Assembly: GCF_021044935.1 (NCBI RefSeq)
Contig: NZ_JAJNMP010000002.1
Location: 62,001 to 126,000 of the forward strand
Length of the DNA: 64,000 nucleotides
From: Agromyces cavernae
Lineage (GTDB): Bacteria > Actinomycetota > Actinomycetes > Actinomycetales > Microbacteriaceae
Direction of reading: 5' to 3'
The notes beneath the pieces were generated by a model that had not been told where the DNA came from, made no database searches, and was given only the letters and a program-made list of their open reading frames with translations. The position numbers and the translations under genes are program-made. Positions within the stretch are counted from its first letter, which is position 1; the number at the start of each line of letters is the position of its first letter. This document shows, in pieces, positions 52,114-60,679 of this stretch.

Positions 52114-52799
52114 CCTGGCTCTGGTCGAACCTCGACCTGGTCGGCGAACTGATCCTCGTGCACCTGGCGTTGTCAGTGCCGGCGATCATACTGAGTCTCG
52201 TGATCTCAGTCCCGATCGGGTGGCTCGCGCACCGCTACCGGTGGTCACGGGGCGTGCTGCTGTCGCTGTGCGCACTGCTCTACGCGATTCCGTCGCTGGC
52301 GTTGTTCGTCGCGCTCCCGCCGATCACGGGTCTGGGCCTACGGTCGCCCGTGAACCTCGTCATCGCGCTCACGCTCTACGGCATCGCCGTCATCGTGCGC
52401 ACGGCCGCCGATGCCTTCGACTCGGTCCAACCCGAGGTGCGGCAGTCGGCGACCGCGATGGGGTACTCGGCGGCGGGTCGATTCTGGGGGGTCGAACTGC
52501 CGCTCGCCGGGCCCGTGCTCCTCTCTGGGCTGCGAGTCGTCGTCGTCAGCACCGTGAGCCTCGCGACCGTCGGTGCGGTGATCGGCGTGCAGAGCCTCGG
52601 CAGCCTCTTCACCGACGGGTTCCAGCGAGGCATCCAGGCCGAGATCATCACGGGCATCGTCGCGACCATCCTGCTCGCGCTGGCCCTCGACTGGCTGTGC
52701 GTCCTGACCGGGAGGATGCTCATGCCCTGGTCGAGCCCGCGGCGATCGCGGCGGCCTGCGCTCTCCGACGTTCGCTCGATCGAGGCCGATCCCGCATGA
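52110..52799 (+). CDS. opuCB: OpuC-type ABC transporter permease 1
   Basis: 229 residues from GTG 52110. About six membrane segments. The permease signature ATAMGYSAAGRFWGVELPLAGPV, with the EAA-type loop that contacts the ATPase, is clear; it is the OpuCB/OpuCD type found in pairs in these operons. It forms one half of the channel. The stop and next start overlap as ATGA. Confidence 0.92.
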   Translation: MTWLWSNLDLVGELILVHLALSVPAIILSLVISVPIGWLAHRYRWSRGVLLSLCALLYAIPSLALFVALPPITGLGLRSPVNLVIALTLYGIAVIVRTAADAFDSVQPEVRQSATAMGYSAAGRFWGVELPLAGPVLLSGLRVVVVSTVSLATVGAVIGVQSLGSLFTDGFQRGIQAEIITGIVATILLALALDWLCVLTGRMLMPWSSPRRSRRPALSDVRSIEADPA

Positions 52800-53539
52800 A
52801 CCTCTTGTTCGACGCCATCGCGTGGATCCTCGATCCCGCCAACTGGAGCGGGGCGGGCAGCATTCCGCAGCGACTGTGGGAGCACGTGTCGATCACCGCC
52901 GTGGTGCTGGTGATCGCGTCGGCGATCGCGCTCCCCACCGGGGCGCTCATCGGCCACACCGGTCGGGGCCGCGAGCCTGCAGTCCGCGTCTCGGGCGGGC
53001 TTCGCGCGCTGCCGACGCTCGGCGTGCTCACGCTCTTCGGCATCTGGCTCGGCATCGGCCTCACCGCGCCGGTCATCGCGCTCGTCATCCTGGCCGTTCC
53101 GCCGTTGCTCGCGGGTGCCTACGCGGGCTTCGAGTCGGTCGATCGGCGCACGATCGATGCCGCCCGGGCCGTGGGCATGCGCGAGTCGCAGATCGTGGGC
53201 AAGGTCGAACTGCCGCTCGGTTTGCCGATCGTCGTGGGCGGCATCAGGTCGGCCACGCTGCAGATCATTGCCACGGCGACGCTCGCCGCCTACATCGCCG
53301 ACGAAGGCTTCGGCCGATTCATCTTCCAGGGCCTGAGGACCCGCGATTACGCCGAGATGCTCGGCGGCTCGATCCTCGTCATCATCCTCGCCCTCGTCAT
53401 CGACGGCCTGTTCGCGATCATGCAGCGCCTCGTCGTGCCCGCCGGAGTGCGGGCATCCCGTACCAGAGAGCTCCGCTCACGCCCGACCCGGTCGCGAGCG
53501 GTCGTGGGGCAACCCATCACCGAAGGGAATCAGGAATGA
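52796..53539 (+). CDS. opuCD: OpuC-type ABC transporter permease 2
   Basis: 247 residues from ATG 52796. It pairs with the preceding permease. EAA-type text AARAVGMRESQIVGKVELPLGL is present, and LRALPTLGVLTLFGIWLGIG and IIATATLAAYIADEGFGRFI are typical of this subfamily. The cytoplasmic C-terminus is Arg-rich. Overlaps the binding-protein gene as ATGA. Confidence 0.92.
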   Translation: MNLLFDAIAWILDPANWSGAGSIPQRLWEHVSITAVVLVIASAIALPTGALIGHTGRGREPAVRVSGGLRALPTLGVLTLFGIWLGIGLTAPVIALVILAVPPLLAGAYAGFESVDRRTIDAARAVGMRESQIVGKVELPLGLPIVVGGIRSATLQIIATATLAAYIADEGFGRFIFQGLRTRDYAEMLGGSILVIILALVIDGLFAIMQRLVVPAGVRASRTRELRSRPTRSRAVVGQPITEGNQE

Positions 53540-54459
53540 TCACAGCAGGAAGAGGCCGGCTCGTTGCGCTCGCAGCGGTCGCGGTCGGGGCGACAGTGGC
53601 CCTGGCAGGGTGTGCGTCGGGCGATCCGCTCGACGGCGGATCCACGGGCGATGCCTCGGGCGAGACGCTCGTCGTCGGCTCGCAGGACTACTACTCCAAC
53701 GAGATCATCGCCGAGATCTACGCCCAGGCGCTCGAGGCGAACGGCTTCACGGTCGAACTCCAGCCCAGGATCGGTCAGCGCGAGGTGTACATGCCCGAGA
53801 TCGAGAGCGGTGCGATCGACGTGTTCCCCGAGTACACGGGCAACCTGTTGCAGTACTACGTGCCCGACACGACGGCCACGACGAGCGACGATGTCTACGC
53901 CGAGCTCGAGACGTCGCTGCCCGAGGGCCTGCGCGTGCTCGACCAGGCGCCCGCGACCGACCAGGACTCGTACAACGTGACCAAGGAGTTCTCCGACGCG
54001 AACCGCGTCACGAGTCTCGCGGACCTCGCGAGCGTCACAACGCCGCTCACGCTCGGCGGGAACTCCGAGCTTGCAACACGGCCGTACGGTCCTGATGGGC
54101 TGAAGGAGGTCTACGGCGTCGATGTCGAGTTCACGCCGATCGAAGACAGCGGTGGCCCCCTCACCCTCAAGGCGCTGCAGGACGACCAGGTGCAGATCGT
54201 GAACATCTTCAGCGCGAACCCGGCGATCGCGTCGAGCGACCTCGTGACGCTCGAAGACCCCGAGGGGCTGTTCCTCGCCTCGAACGTCGTGCCGGTCGTC
54301 AGTGACAAGGTGACCGACGAGGCCGCAGAGATCATCAACACGGTGAGCGCCGCGCTCACCGCCGAAGACCTCGTCGCGCTCAACGCGCTCAGCGTCGACG
54401 AGCAGCAGTCGTCCGAGCAGATCGCGACCGACTGGCTCGCCGAGAAGTCGCTCTTCTAG
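53536..54459 (+). CDS. opuCC: OpuC-type substrate-binding lipoprotein
   Basis: 307 residues from ATG 53536. It has a lipoprotein signal peptide ending in the lipobox LAGC (Cys 26), so it is processed by LspA and tethered to the membrane. The mature part is the quaternary-amine-binding OpuAC fold: VVGSQDYYSNEIIAEIYAQA, MPEIESGAIDVFPEYTGNL and FSDANRVTSLADLA. It probably binds glycine betaine, carnitine, choline or related compounds; the exact ligand needs tests. Its stop codon lies in a CTAG shared with the stop of the convergent DedA gene. Confidence 0.93.
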   Translation: MITAGRGRLVALAAVAVGATVALAGCASGDPLDGGSTGDASGETLVVGSQDYYSNEIIAEIYAQALEANGFTVELQPRIGQREVYMPEIESGAIDVFPEYTGNLLQYYVPDTTATTSDDVYAELETSLPEGLRVLDQAPATDQDSYNVTKEFSDANRVTSLADLASVTTPLTLGGNSELATRPYGPDGLKEVYGVDVEFTPIEDSGGPLTLKALQDDQVQIVNIFSANPAIASSDLVTLEDPEGLFLASNVVPVVSDKVTDEAAEIINTVSAALTAEDLVALNALSVDEQQSSEQIATDWLAEKSLF

Positions 54460-55226
54460 CGGTCCGCGTCGAGGTTCGAGGGGTCGGGTGCTGCGGCATC
54501 CGACCCTTCCTCGTCGAAGCCGACGTCGAGGTCGTCGATGTCGTCGAGGTCGTCGCTCGAGTCGTCGTCGAGCCGGCCGATGTCATCGATCGCCGCCATG
54601 TGCTTGGCCTCGGAGCGGACGATCAGCTTCTTGAGGCCCCACACGAGGAGGATGAAGGCGGCGATGATGCCGACGAAGAGGTATCCGGCCCAGTGCAGGC
54701 TGTCGCTGAGCTCGCGGTAGCTGCCGGCGGCGAGCGATCCGACCGTGACATAGGCGAACGCCCAGATGACGCAGGCCGGTACGGTCCAGGCGATGAAGCG
54801 CCGGTATCGCATGGTGCTCATGCCGACGGTGAGCGGAATGAGCGAGTGCAGCACCGGCAGGAACCGCGAGATGAAGATCGCCGGCCCGCCGCGACGGTCG
54901 AGGTAGCGCTGGGCACGGTGCCAGTGATCTTCGCCGATCTTGCGGCCGAGCCGCGAATGCAGGATGTGCGGGCCGAACCATCGCCCGAGGGCGAAGCCGA
55001 TGCTCTCGCCGATGAGTGCGCCCGCGATGACGGCGAACGCGAGCGCGAAGTACTCGCCGATGCCGTCGACGGCGGTCGAGGCGACGAGCACGATCGTGTC
55101 GCCCGGCACGATGAGGCCGATGAGCACCGAGGTCTCGAGCATGATGCCGATGCCGGCGAGCAGGGTGCGCATCACCGGGTCGACGCTCTCGACCGTGTCG
55201 AGGATCCAGGTGAGGATCTCGTTCAT
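54456..55226 (-). CDS. DedA-family membrane protein
   Basis: 256 residues from ATG 55226. SNARE-associated/VTT-domain protein with several membrane segments. Typical text: ETSVLIGLIVPGDTIVLVA, GESIGFALGRWFGPHIL, GGPAIFISRFLPVLHSLIPL and GMSTMRYRRFIAWTVPACVI. DedA proteins take part in membrane homeostasis and some move undecaprenyl phosphate across the membrane. The last 50 residues form a strongly acidic tail (DDDSSDDLDDIDDLD) that is unusual and may bind cations or partners. It converges on opuCC with 4-nt overlap. Confidence 0.92.
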   Translation of the reverse strand: MNEILTWILDTVESVDPVMRTLLAGIGIMLETSVLIGLIVPGDTIVLVASTAVDGIGEYFALAFAVIAGALIGESIGFALGRWFGPHILHSRLGRKIGEDHWHRAQRYLDRRGGPAIFISRFLPVLHSLIPLTVGMSTMRYRRFIAWTVPACVIWAFAYVTVGSLAAGSYRELSDSLHWAGYLFVGIIAAFILLVWGLKKLIVRSEAKHMAAIDDIGRLDDDSSDDLDDIDDLDVGFDEEGSDAAAPDPSNLDADR

Positions 55227-55285
55227 CCTTCGAGCGTATCGACGCCGCGGGTGCACCGCGTCACACTGTGGGGGGATTCCGAGGG

Positions 55286-56122
55286 TTACGAGACCGACGG
55301 CGCGAGTCGAGCGAGTCGTGCCTCGAGCATCGCGAGGTCGGGGCTCACTCCGCCCGCGTCGGCGTAGGCACCCGGCTCGCCGCCCGAGCCGACCTGGATG
55401 ATGGCGCGACGGACCGAGTCGTCGCCCGTCGCATGTCGCGCGCCGTCGTCGGCCAGCATCTCGGTCAGCTGGGCGACGGCGCGCTCGGCCCGATTCGCGA
55501 TCGGGAACCAGGGGAGCGCGCTGTGCCAGGCACGGAAGGCGAGGAGTACGAGATGATGCAGCTGGTCGAGGTGCGTGCGCTCGTGCGCGATCACCGCGGC
55601 GAGCTCGTCGGCGCGCAGCGTCTCGACCAGACCGTCGGTGAGCACGGTCGCCGTGCGGATGCCCGGCACGCAGTAGGCGAGCGGCACCGGGTGTGCGAGT
55701 ACCCGGGTGCGGGGTTGCCCGGGGATCGGGTCGCCGAGCAATGCGATGAGGTGGTGCTGGCGACGCCGCTCGCGCTCGGCACGCACTGCGGTGACAGCGA
55801 GGTTGAGTGCGAGGTGCACGGCGAGCCCGGCGGCGAGCGTCAGGGCCGCAAGCTGCACGACGCCGAACCCTGCAGGAATCGGACCTGCGAAGATCGCGGG
55901 AACGAGTGCCGTCCATGCGCCGAACAGTGATCCGGCGGGCGCGGCGCCGAACAGCAGCAGGCTGCCGATCATCGAGACCCCGCCCGCGACGGCGATCGCC
56001 TGCCAGAGCGCGAGGGCGAGGGCGGGGGAGCGAGAAGGCCACGCGGCGCGTGCGAGGGCCACTGGCACCGGCCACGCCAGCGCGAAGGCGAGGATTCCGA
56101 GCAGGACCGCAGCGACGAGCAC
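55286..56122 (-). CDS. M56-family membrane metallopeptidase (BlaR1-like, no sensor domain)
   Basis: 278 residues from GTG 56122. Three or four membrane segments surround a zinc peptidase site AVIAHERTHLDQLHHL (HExxH). It lacks the C-terminal penicillin-binding sensor of true BlaR1/MecR1. Its partner is encoded 2 nt upstream: a BlaI-type repressor. In BlaR1-BlaI systems the protease cleaves the repressor to induce genes; here the inducing signal is unknown. The pair is divergent from cydABDC. Confidence 0.9.
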   Translation of the reverse strand: MLVAAVLLGILAFALAWPVPVALARAAWPSRSPALALALWQAIAVAGGVSMIGSLLLFGAAPAGSLFGAWTALVPAIFAGPIPAGFGVVQLAALTLAAGLAVHLALNLAVTAVRAERERRRQHHLIALLGDPIPGQPRTRVLAHPVPLAYCVPGIRTATVLTDGLVETLRADELAAVIAHERTHLDQLHHLVLLAFRAWHSALPWFPIANRAERAVAQLTEMLADDGARHATGDDSVRRAIIQVGSGGEPGAYADAGGVSPDLAMLEARLARLAPSVS

Positions 56123-56124
56123 GG

Positions 56125-56499
56125 TCAGCCGCGTGCGAGTTCGTCGAGCAGTCGGCGCAGCGTGGCGGCCTCGCCGTCGCTGACGGTGCCGACGAAGCGG
56201 GCGAGGGCGGCGTCGCGGTCGCTCGAGCGGTCGAGGACCTCGTGCATGAGCTCTGCCGTGTGCTCTTCACGTGAGAGCAGCGCGTGGTACCGATGCGGTC
56301 GGGTCTCGCGCGCGCGGCTGACGAATCCCTTGCGCTCGAGCCGTGACAGCACCGTCAGCACTGTGGTCGTGGCCACGGCCTTGCCCGGCTCGCGGCCGCG
56401 CACGGCGAGCGCGTCCCGCAACTCGTTGGCGGTGAGTGCGGCGTCGCTCGACCACAGCACGTCCATCACGGATCGCTCCAGTTCGCCGAGGTTCGCCAT
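56125..56499 (-). CDS. blaI: BlaI/MecI-family repressor
   Basis: 124 residues from ATG 56499. Winged-helix repressor: LGELERSVMDVLWSSDAALT at the start, TTVLTVLSRLERKGFVSR with the recognition helix, and a C-terminal dimer region. In M. tuberculosis the BlaI protein controls a beta-lactamase and, reportedly, ATP synthase genes. Here two TCTAC-N5-GTAGA dyads in the gap towards cydA are likely operators. A TATTCT -10 ends 6 nt before the ATG, with the first dyad at the -35 position, so self-control is likely. Confidence 0.93.
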   Translation of the reverse strand: MANLGELERSVMDVLWSSDAALTANELRDALAVRGREPGKAVATTTVLTVLSRLERKGFVSRARETRPHRYHALLSREEHTAELMHEVLDRSSDRDAALARFVGTVSDGEAATLRRLLDELARG

Positions 56500-56505
56500 A
56501 CAGCA

Positions 56506-56511
56506 AGAATA
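56506..56511 (-). promoter_or_regulatory. -10 box (TATTCT) for blaI
   Basis: TATTCT on the minus strand ends 6 nt before ATG 56499. Seventeen base pairs further upstream lies the arm of operator dyad 1. Confidence 0.55.
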
Positions 56512-56522
56512 TCGCCATCGAG

Positions 56523-56567
56523 AGAAGTGTTCTACGCGCGGTAGAGAAGTGCTCTACGCTCTGTAGA
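56523..56567. promoter_or_regulatory. Twin BlaI-type operators between blaI and cydA
   Basis: Two dyads TCTAC-N5-GTAGA at 56531-56545 and 56553-56567. They lie in a 22-bp direct repeat beginning AGAAGTG (56523 and 56545). The centre spacing of 22 bp equals about two DNA turns. The consensus is like the TACTACA-type BlaI boxes. Confidence 0.75.
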
Positions 56568-56607
56568 AGAACGATTCTCGACGACCGCGGTCGTGAAAGG
56601 GGCATCC

Positions 56608-58020
56608 GTGAACGAGCTGCTCGACCCGCTGCTCCTCGCCCGCTGGCAATTCGGGCTCACCACCATCTACCACTTCCTGTTCGTTCCCCTCACGATCGGT
56701 CTCGCGTCGACCGCCGCGGTATTCCAGACCGCCTGGTACCGCACCGGCAAGGCCGAGTACCTGCGGATCACGCGGTTCTTCGGCGGGATCTTCCTCATCA
56801 ACTTCGCGATGGGCGTCGTGACCGGCATCGTTCAGGAGTTCCAGTTCGGCATGAACTGGTCGGAGTACTCGCGGTACGTCGGCGACGTGTTCGGCGCGCC
56901 GCTCGCCCTCGAGGGCCTGCTCGCGTTCTTCTTCGAGGCCACGTTCATCGGGCTCTGGATCTTCGGCTGGGACAAGCTGCCCCGCGGCCTGCACCTCGCG
57001 ACGATCTGGTGTACGGCGATCGGGTCGATCGTCTCGGCCTACTTCATCATCGCGGCGAACGCGTTCATGCAGAATCCGGTCGGGTTCCAGATCAACGAGG
57101 AGAAGGGCCGTGCCGAACTCGTCGATATCGGCGCCCTGCTCACGAACCCCGTTGCCGTCGCCGCGTTCCCGCACACGATCGCGGCGAGCTTCATGGTCGC
57201 CGCCGGCCTCGTCATCAGCGCGGCGGCGTGGCACCTGGCGCGCAACCAGCACCTCGACACGATGCGGCCCGCCCTGAAGTTCGGCCTCTGGGTGATGGTC
57301 GGTTCGGGCCTGCTCACCACACTCTTCGGCGACCAGCTGAGTCTTGCAATGGTCGCGACGCAGCCGATGAAGATGGCCGCAGCCGAGGCGACGTACGACA
57401 CCGTCTGCGGTGCGGATGCCTCGTTCTCGATCTTCACGCTCGGAACCCCCGACGGCTCGACCGAGCTGTTCTCGATCCGCGTGCCGTACCTGCTGTCATT
57501 CCTCTCGACGCACACCTTCGATGGTTGCGTCGAGGGCATCAACGACCTGCAGGCGCAGTACCAGGAGCTCTTCGGGCCGGGCGACTACACCCCGATCATC
57601 TGGGTAACCTACTGGTCGTTCCGCTGGATGATCGGCCTCGGCCTGGCGCACGTGCTCGTCGCCGTCGTCGGCCTGTGGCTCACCCGCAGGGGACGTCTGC
57701 CGAAGCAGCGCTGGGTGTGGAAGATCGCGATCTGGAGCTTCCCCCTCTCGCTCGCCGCCATGATCGTGGGCTGGGTCTTCACCGAGATGGGGCGGCAGCC
57801 GTGGATCGTGTTCAGCCAGATGTTCACCGAGTCCGCCGTCTCGCCGAACGTGACCGGCCTCGAGGTGCTCATCTCGCTCATCGCATTCACGCTCATCTAC
57901 GGCGCGCTCGCGGTCGTCGAGGTGCGTCTCGTGATCCGCGCCATCAAGAAGGGACCACCCGAGGTCGGCGAGCCAGACCCCGAGACCGGTCGTCACGAAC
58001 CCGCAGCAACGGTGTACTAG
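56608..58020 (+). CDS. cydA: Cytochrome bd ubiquinol oxidase subunit I (CydA)
   Basis: 470 residues from GTG 56608; AAAGGGG lies 5 nt upstream. An in-frame GTG at 56593 would add five codons. The family text FGLTTIYHFLFVPLTIGL contains the heme b595 His (residue 22); HTIAASFMVAAGLVISAAAW holds the heme b558 His; and EMGRQPWIVF is conserved. Total length is that of the short Q-loop group. CydA binds the three hemes of the high-affinity terminal oxidase. The gap to cydB is 6 nt. Confidence 0.96.
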   Translation: MNELLDPLLLARWQFGLTTIYHFLFVPLTIGLASTAAVFQTAWYRTGKAEYLRITRFFGGIFLINFAMGVVTGIVQEFQFGMNWSEYSRYVGDVFGAPLALEGLLAFFFEATFIGLWIFGWDKLPRGLHLATIWCTAIGSIVSAYFIIAANAFMQNPVGFQINEEKGRAELVDIGALLTNPVAVAAFPHTIAASFMVAAGLVISAAAWHLARNQHLDTMRPALKFGLWVMVGSGLLTTLFGDQLSLAMVATQPMKMAAAEATYDTVCGADASFSIFTLGTPDGSTELFSIRVPYLLSFLSTHTFDGCVEGINDLQAQYQELFGPGDYTPIIWVTYWSFRWMIGLGLAHVLVAVVGLWLTRRGRLPKQRWVWKIAIWSFPLSLAAMIVGWVFTEMGRQPWIVFSQMFTESAVSPNVTGLEVLISLIAFTLIYGALAVVEVRLVIRAIKKGPPEVGEPDPETGRHEPAATVY

Positions 58021-58026
58021 GAGGCA

Positions 58027-59037
58027 ATGGACATGGATCTCACGGTGCTCTGGTTCTGGATCGTCGCGTTCCTCTTCGTCGGCTACTTCGTGCTCGACGG
58101 CTTCGACTTCGGCGTCGGAATGTCGCTGCCCTTCCTCGGCAGGGACGACGTCGATCGCCGCGTGCTCATCAACACGATCGGGCCGATCTGGGACCTCAAC
58201 GAGACCTGGGTCATCGTCGCGGGCGCCGCGCTGTTCGCCGCGTTCCCCGAGTGGTACGCCACGCTCTTCTCGGGGTTCTATCTCGCGCTCCTGCTCATCC
58301 TGCTCGCGCTCATCGCGCGCGGCGTCTCGTTCGAGTACCGGCACCAGCGGCCCGAGTCGCAGTGGAAGCAGTGGTTCGACCGCATGATCATCGTGGGCTC
58401 GGCCGTGCCGGCCTTGCTGTGGGGCGTCGCGTTCGCGAACATCGTGCAGGGCGTGCCGCTCGACGCCGACCACAACTTCACGGGGTCGCTCATCGACCTG
58501 CTGAACCCCTACGCGTTGCTCGGCGGTCTCACGACCCTGCTGCTGTTCTTCACGCACGGCGTCGTGTTCGTCTCGCTGAAGACCGAGGGCGACCTGCGCG
58601 AGCGTGCCCGGCGCCTCGCCGCCCGGGCGGGCGTCATCACGATCGTCGTCGCCGCCGCGTTCCTCGTGTGGACCGGGCTCGCGTACGGCAGCCTCTGGTT
58701 CTGGATCCTCGCCGCCGTCGCCGCCGTCGCCCTGATCGCAGGCTGGCTCGCGAATGCACGCGGTGCCGAGGGCGTGGCATTCACGCTCCTCGCGGTCACG
58801 GTCGCCGCCGCCGTGTTCGCGCTGTTCGCGTCGCTCTTCCCCGACGTCATGCCGGCGTCGAACGACCCCGCGAACAGCCTGACGATCGCCAACGCGTCGA
58901 GCTCGACGTACACGCTGACGGTCATGAGCTGGGTGGCGCTCGTGTTCCTCCCGCTCGTGCTCGCCTATCAGGGCTGGACGTACTGGGTGTTCCGCAAGCG
59001 GGTCACGCGGGCATCGATCGAGGCGGCAGTGCACTGA
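58027..59037 (+). CDS. cydB: Cytochrome bd ubiquinol oxidase subunit II (CydB)
   Basis: 336 residues from ATG 58027, with TAGGAGG directly before it. Polytopic (about eight membrane segments). Signatures: FVGYFVLDGFDFGVGM at the start, GPIWDLNETWVIVAGAALFA and GGLTTLLLFFTHGVVFV. It pairs with CydA to form the oxidase. The stop is followed after one base by the GTG of cydD. Confidence 0.95.
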   Translation: MDMDLTVLWFWIVAFLFVGYFVLDGFDFGVGMSLPFLGRDDVDRRVLINTIGPIWDLNETWVIVAGAALFAAFPEWYATLFSGFYLALLLILLALIARGVSFEYRHQRPESQWKQWFDRMIIVGSAVPALLWGVAFANIVQGVPLDADHNFTGSLIDLLNPYALLGGLTTLLLFFTHGVVFVSLKTEGDLRERARRLAARAGVITIVVAAAFLVWTGLAYGSLWFWILAAVAAVALIAGWLANARGAEGVAFTLLAVTVAAAVFALFASLFPDVMPASNDPANSLTIANASSSTYTLTVMSWVALVFLPLVLAYQGWTYWVFRKRVTRASIEAAVH

Positions 59038-59038
59038 C

Positions 59039-60679
59039 GTGAAACCGCTCGATCCGAGGCTCATCCGCCGCTCACGGTCCGCCCGCGCGTTCCTCGTCGC
59101 GGGCGGTGCGCTCGCCTTCGTCCAGGCCGGCGCGATCATCGCGTTCGCCTGGACGCTCGCGACGCTCGTCACGGGACTCATCGACGGCATGCGGATGCCC
59201 CATGCCTGGCCGCTGCTCGGAATGCTCGTGGCCGCGGCATCCGTTCGCGCACTTGCGGCATGGGCATGGGACCTCGTGGGTTCGTCGGGCGCCATGCGGG
59301 TCAAGGCGGAACTGCGCACCGAGTTGCTCACCGCCCTCGAATCGAGGCCGACCGGAGTTCCCGGCTTTCCGACCGCGCGCGTCGCCACGTTGCTCGGGGC
59401 CGGGCTCGACGCGCTCGACGACTACTTCGGCACCTACCTGCCGCAGCTCGTGCTCACCGTCATCGCGACGCCCGTGCTCATCGTCACGGTCTGGATCGCC
59501 GATCCGCTCTCGGGCCTCGTGCTCGTGATCGTGCTGCCGCTCATCCCGATCTTCATGGCGCTGATCGGAATGGCGACCGAGGCCGTGCAACGGCGACAGT
59601 GGCAGAGCCTCGCCTCGCTCTCGAGAGGGTTCCTCGAAGTCGTCGGCGGAATCTCGACGCTCGTCGCGTTCGGCCGTGCCGATCGGCAGGCCGCTCGCAT
59701 CCGCACGGTCACCGACGACTATCGCGCCCGCACCATGAAGGTGCTGCGCATCACCTTCCTCTCGGGCTTCACGCTCGAGTTCGCCGCCAGCCTCTCGGTC
59801 GCGCTCGTCGCCGTGTCGATCGGGCTGCGGCTCGTCGGGGGTGACATGGCCCTCGTGGCGGGGCTGCTCGTGCTCGTGCTCGCGCCCGAGGTGTTCCTGC
59901 CGTTGCGCAACGTCGGCGCCGCCTTCCACGCATCGGCGGCGGGCGTCACGGCGTCGAGCGATGCGTTCGACCTGCTGGCGGCGACACGCGAGCCCCGTGA
60001 CTCCGGTGCCTTCGGGGCGGAGCGCATCGCTTCGACCACCGCGGGGCCGCCCGCCGACGGGCTCGTGATCGTGGGGCTCACCCTGCGGCGCGGCGAGCGG
60101 GTCGTGCTCGACGGATTCGGACTGGAGGCGCGTCCGGGCGAGGTCGTCGCCATCACGGGCGAGAGCGGCTCGGGCAAGTCGAGCCTGTTCGCCGCGCTGC
60201 TCGGCTTCGCCGATGCCGCGGGCGACATCACGCTCGACGGTCGCCGGTTCGAGCCCTTCGACCGGTCGGCGATCGCGTGGGCGGGTCAGACGCCGGCACT
60301 GCTGGCCGGCACGATCGCGACGAATGTGCGGCTGGGCGACGAAGGCGCCGATCTCGCACTGCTCGCCCGTGCCCTCGACCTCGCCGACGTCGAGCTCGAC
60401 CCCGAACGCGCGCTCGGACCAGGGGGTGCCGGACTCTCCGGCGGCCAGGCGCAGCGAGTCGCGACCGCGCGGGCGATCCATCGCCTGCTCGCCCGTGACG
60501 GGCGGCTGCTGCTGCTCGACGAACCGGCGTCGGCGCAGGACGAGGATCGTGAGCTGCGCCTCGGGCGACGGCTGCGTGAGCTCGCCGCCGATGGGCGCAT
60601 CGTGCTCGTGACCACCCACCGCACCGCGATCGTCGAGTCCGCCGACCGGTGCATCGACCTGGCGGTGACGCATGTCTGA
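59039..60679 (+). CDS. cydD: ABC transporter CydD (cytochrome bd assembly)
   Basis: 546 residues from GTG 59039. Half-transporter with an N-terminal membrane domain (six segments) and C-terminal ATPase: Walker A TGESGSGKSSLFAALLGF, signature LSGGQAQRVATARAIH, Walker B LLLLDEPASAQDED and switch VTTHRT. CydDC exports thiols (cysteine, glutathione) or moves heme; it is needed for bd oxidase assembly. Signature Gly and Asp residues are intact. Overlaps cydC by 8 nt. Confidence 0.94.
   Translation: MKPLDPRLIRRSRSARAFLVAGGALAFVQAGAIIAFAWTLATLVTGLIDGMRMPHAWPLLGMLVAAASVRALAAWAWDLVGSSGAMRVKAELRTELLTALESRPTGVPGFPTARVATLLGAGLDALDDYFGTYLPQLVLTVIATPVLIVTVWIADPLSGLVLVIVLPLIPIFMALIGMATEAVQRRQWQSLASLSRGFLEVVGGISTLVAFGRADRQAARIRTVTDDYRARTMKVLRITFLSGFTLEFAASLSVALVAVSIGLRLVGGDMALVAGLLVLVLAPEVFLPLRNVGAAFHASAAGVTASSDAFDLLAATREPRDSGAFGAERIASTTAGPPADGLVIVGLTLRRGERVVLDGFGLEARPGEVVAITGESGSGKSSLFAALLGFADAAGDITLDGRRFEPFDRSAIAWAGQTPALLAGTIATNVRLGDEGADLALLARALDLADVELDPERALGPGGAGLSGGQAQRVATARAIHRLLARDGRLLLLDEPASAQDEDRELRLGRRLRELAADGRIVLVTTHRTAIVESADRCIDLAVTHV

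Noticed and set aside
57496-59388. Minus-strand open frame across cydA-cydB
   Set aside because: Composed mainly of charged low-complexity text; antisense to clear cytochrome bd genes.
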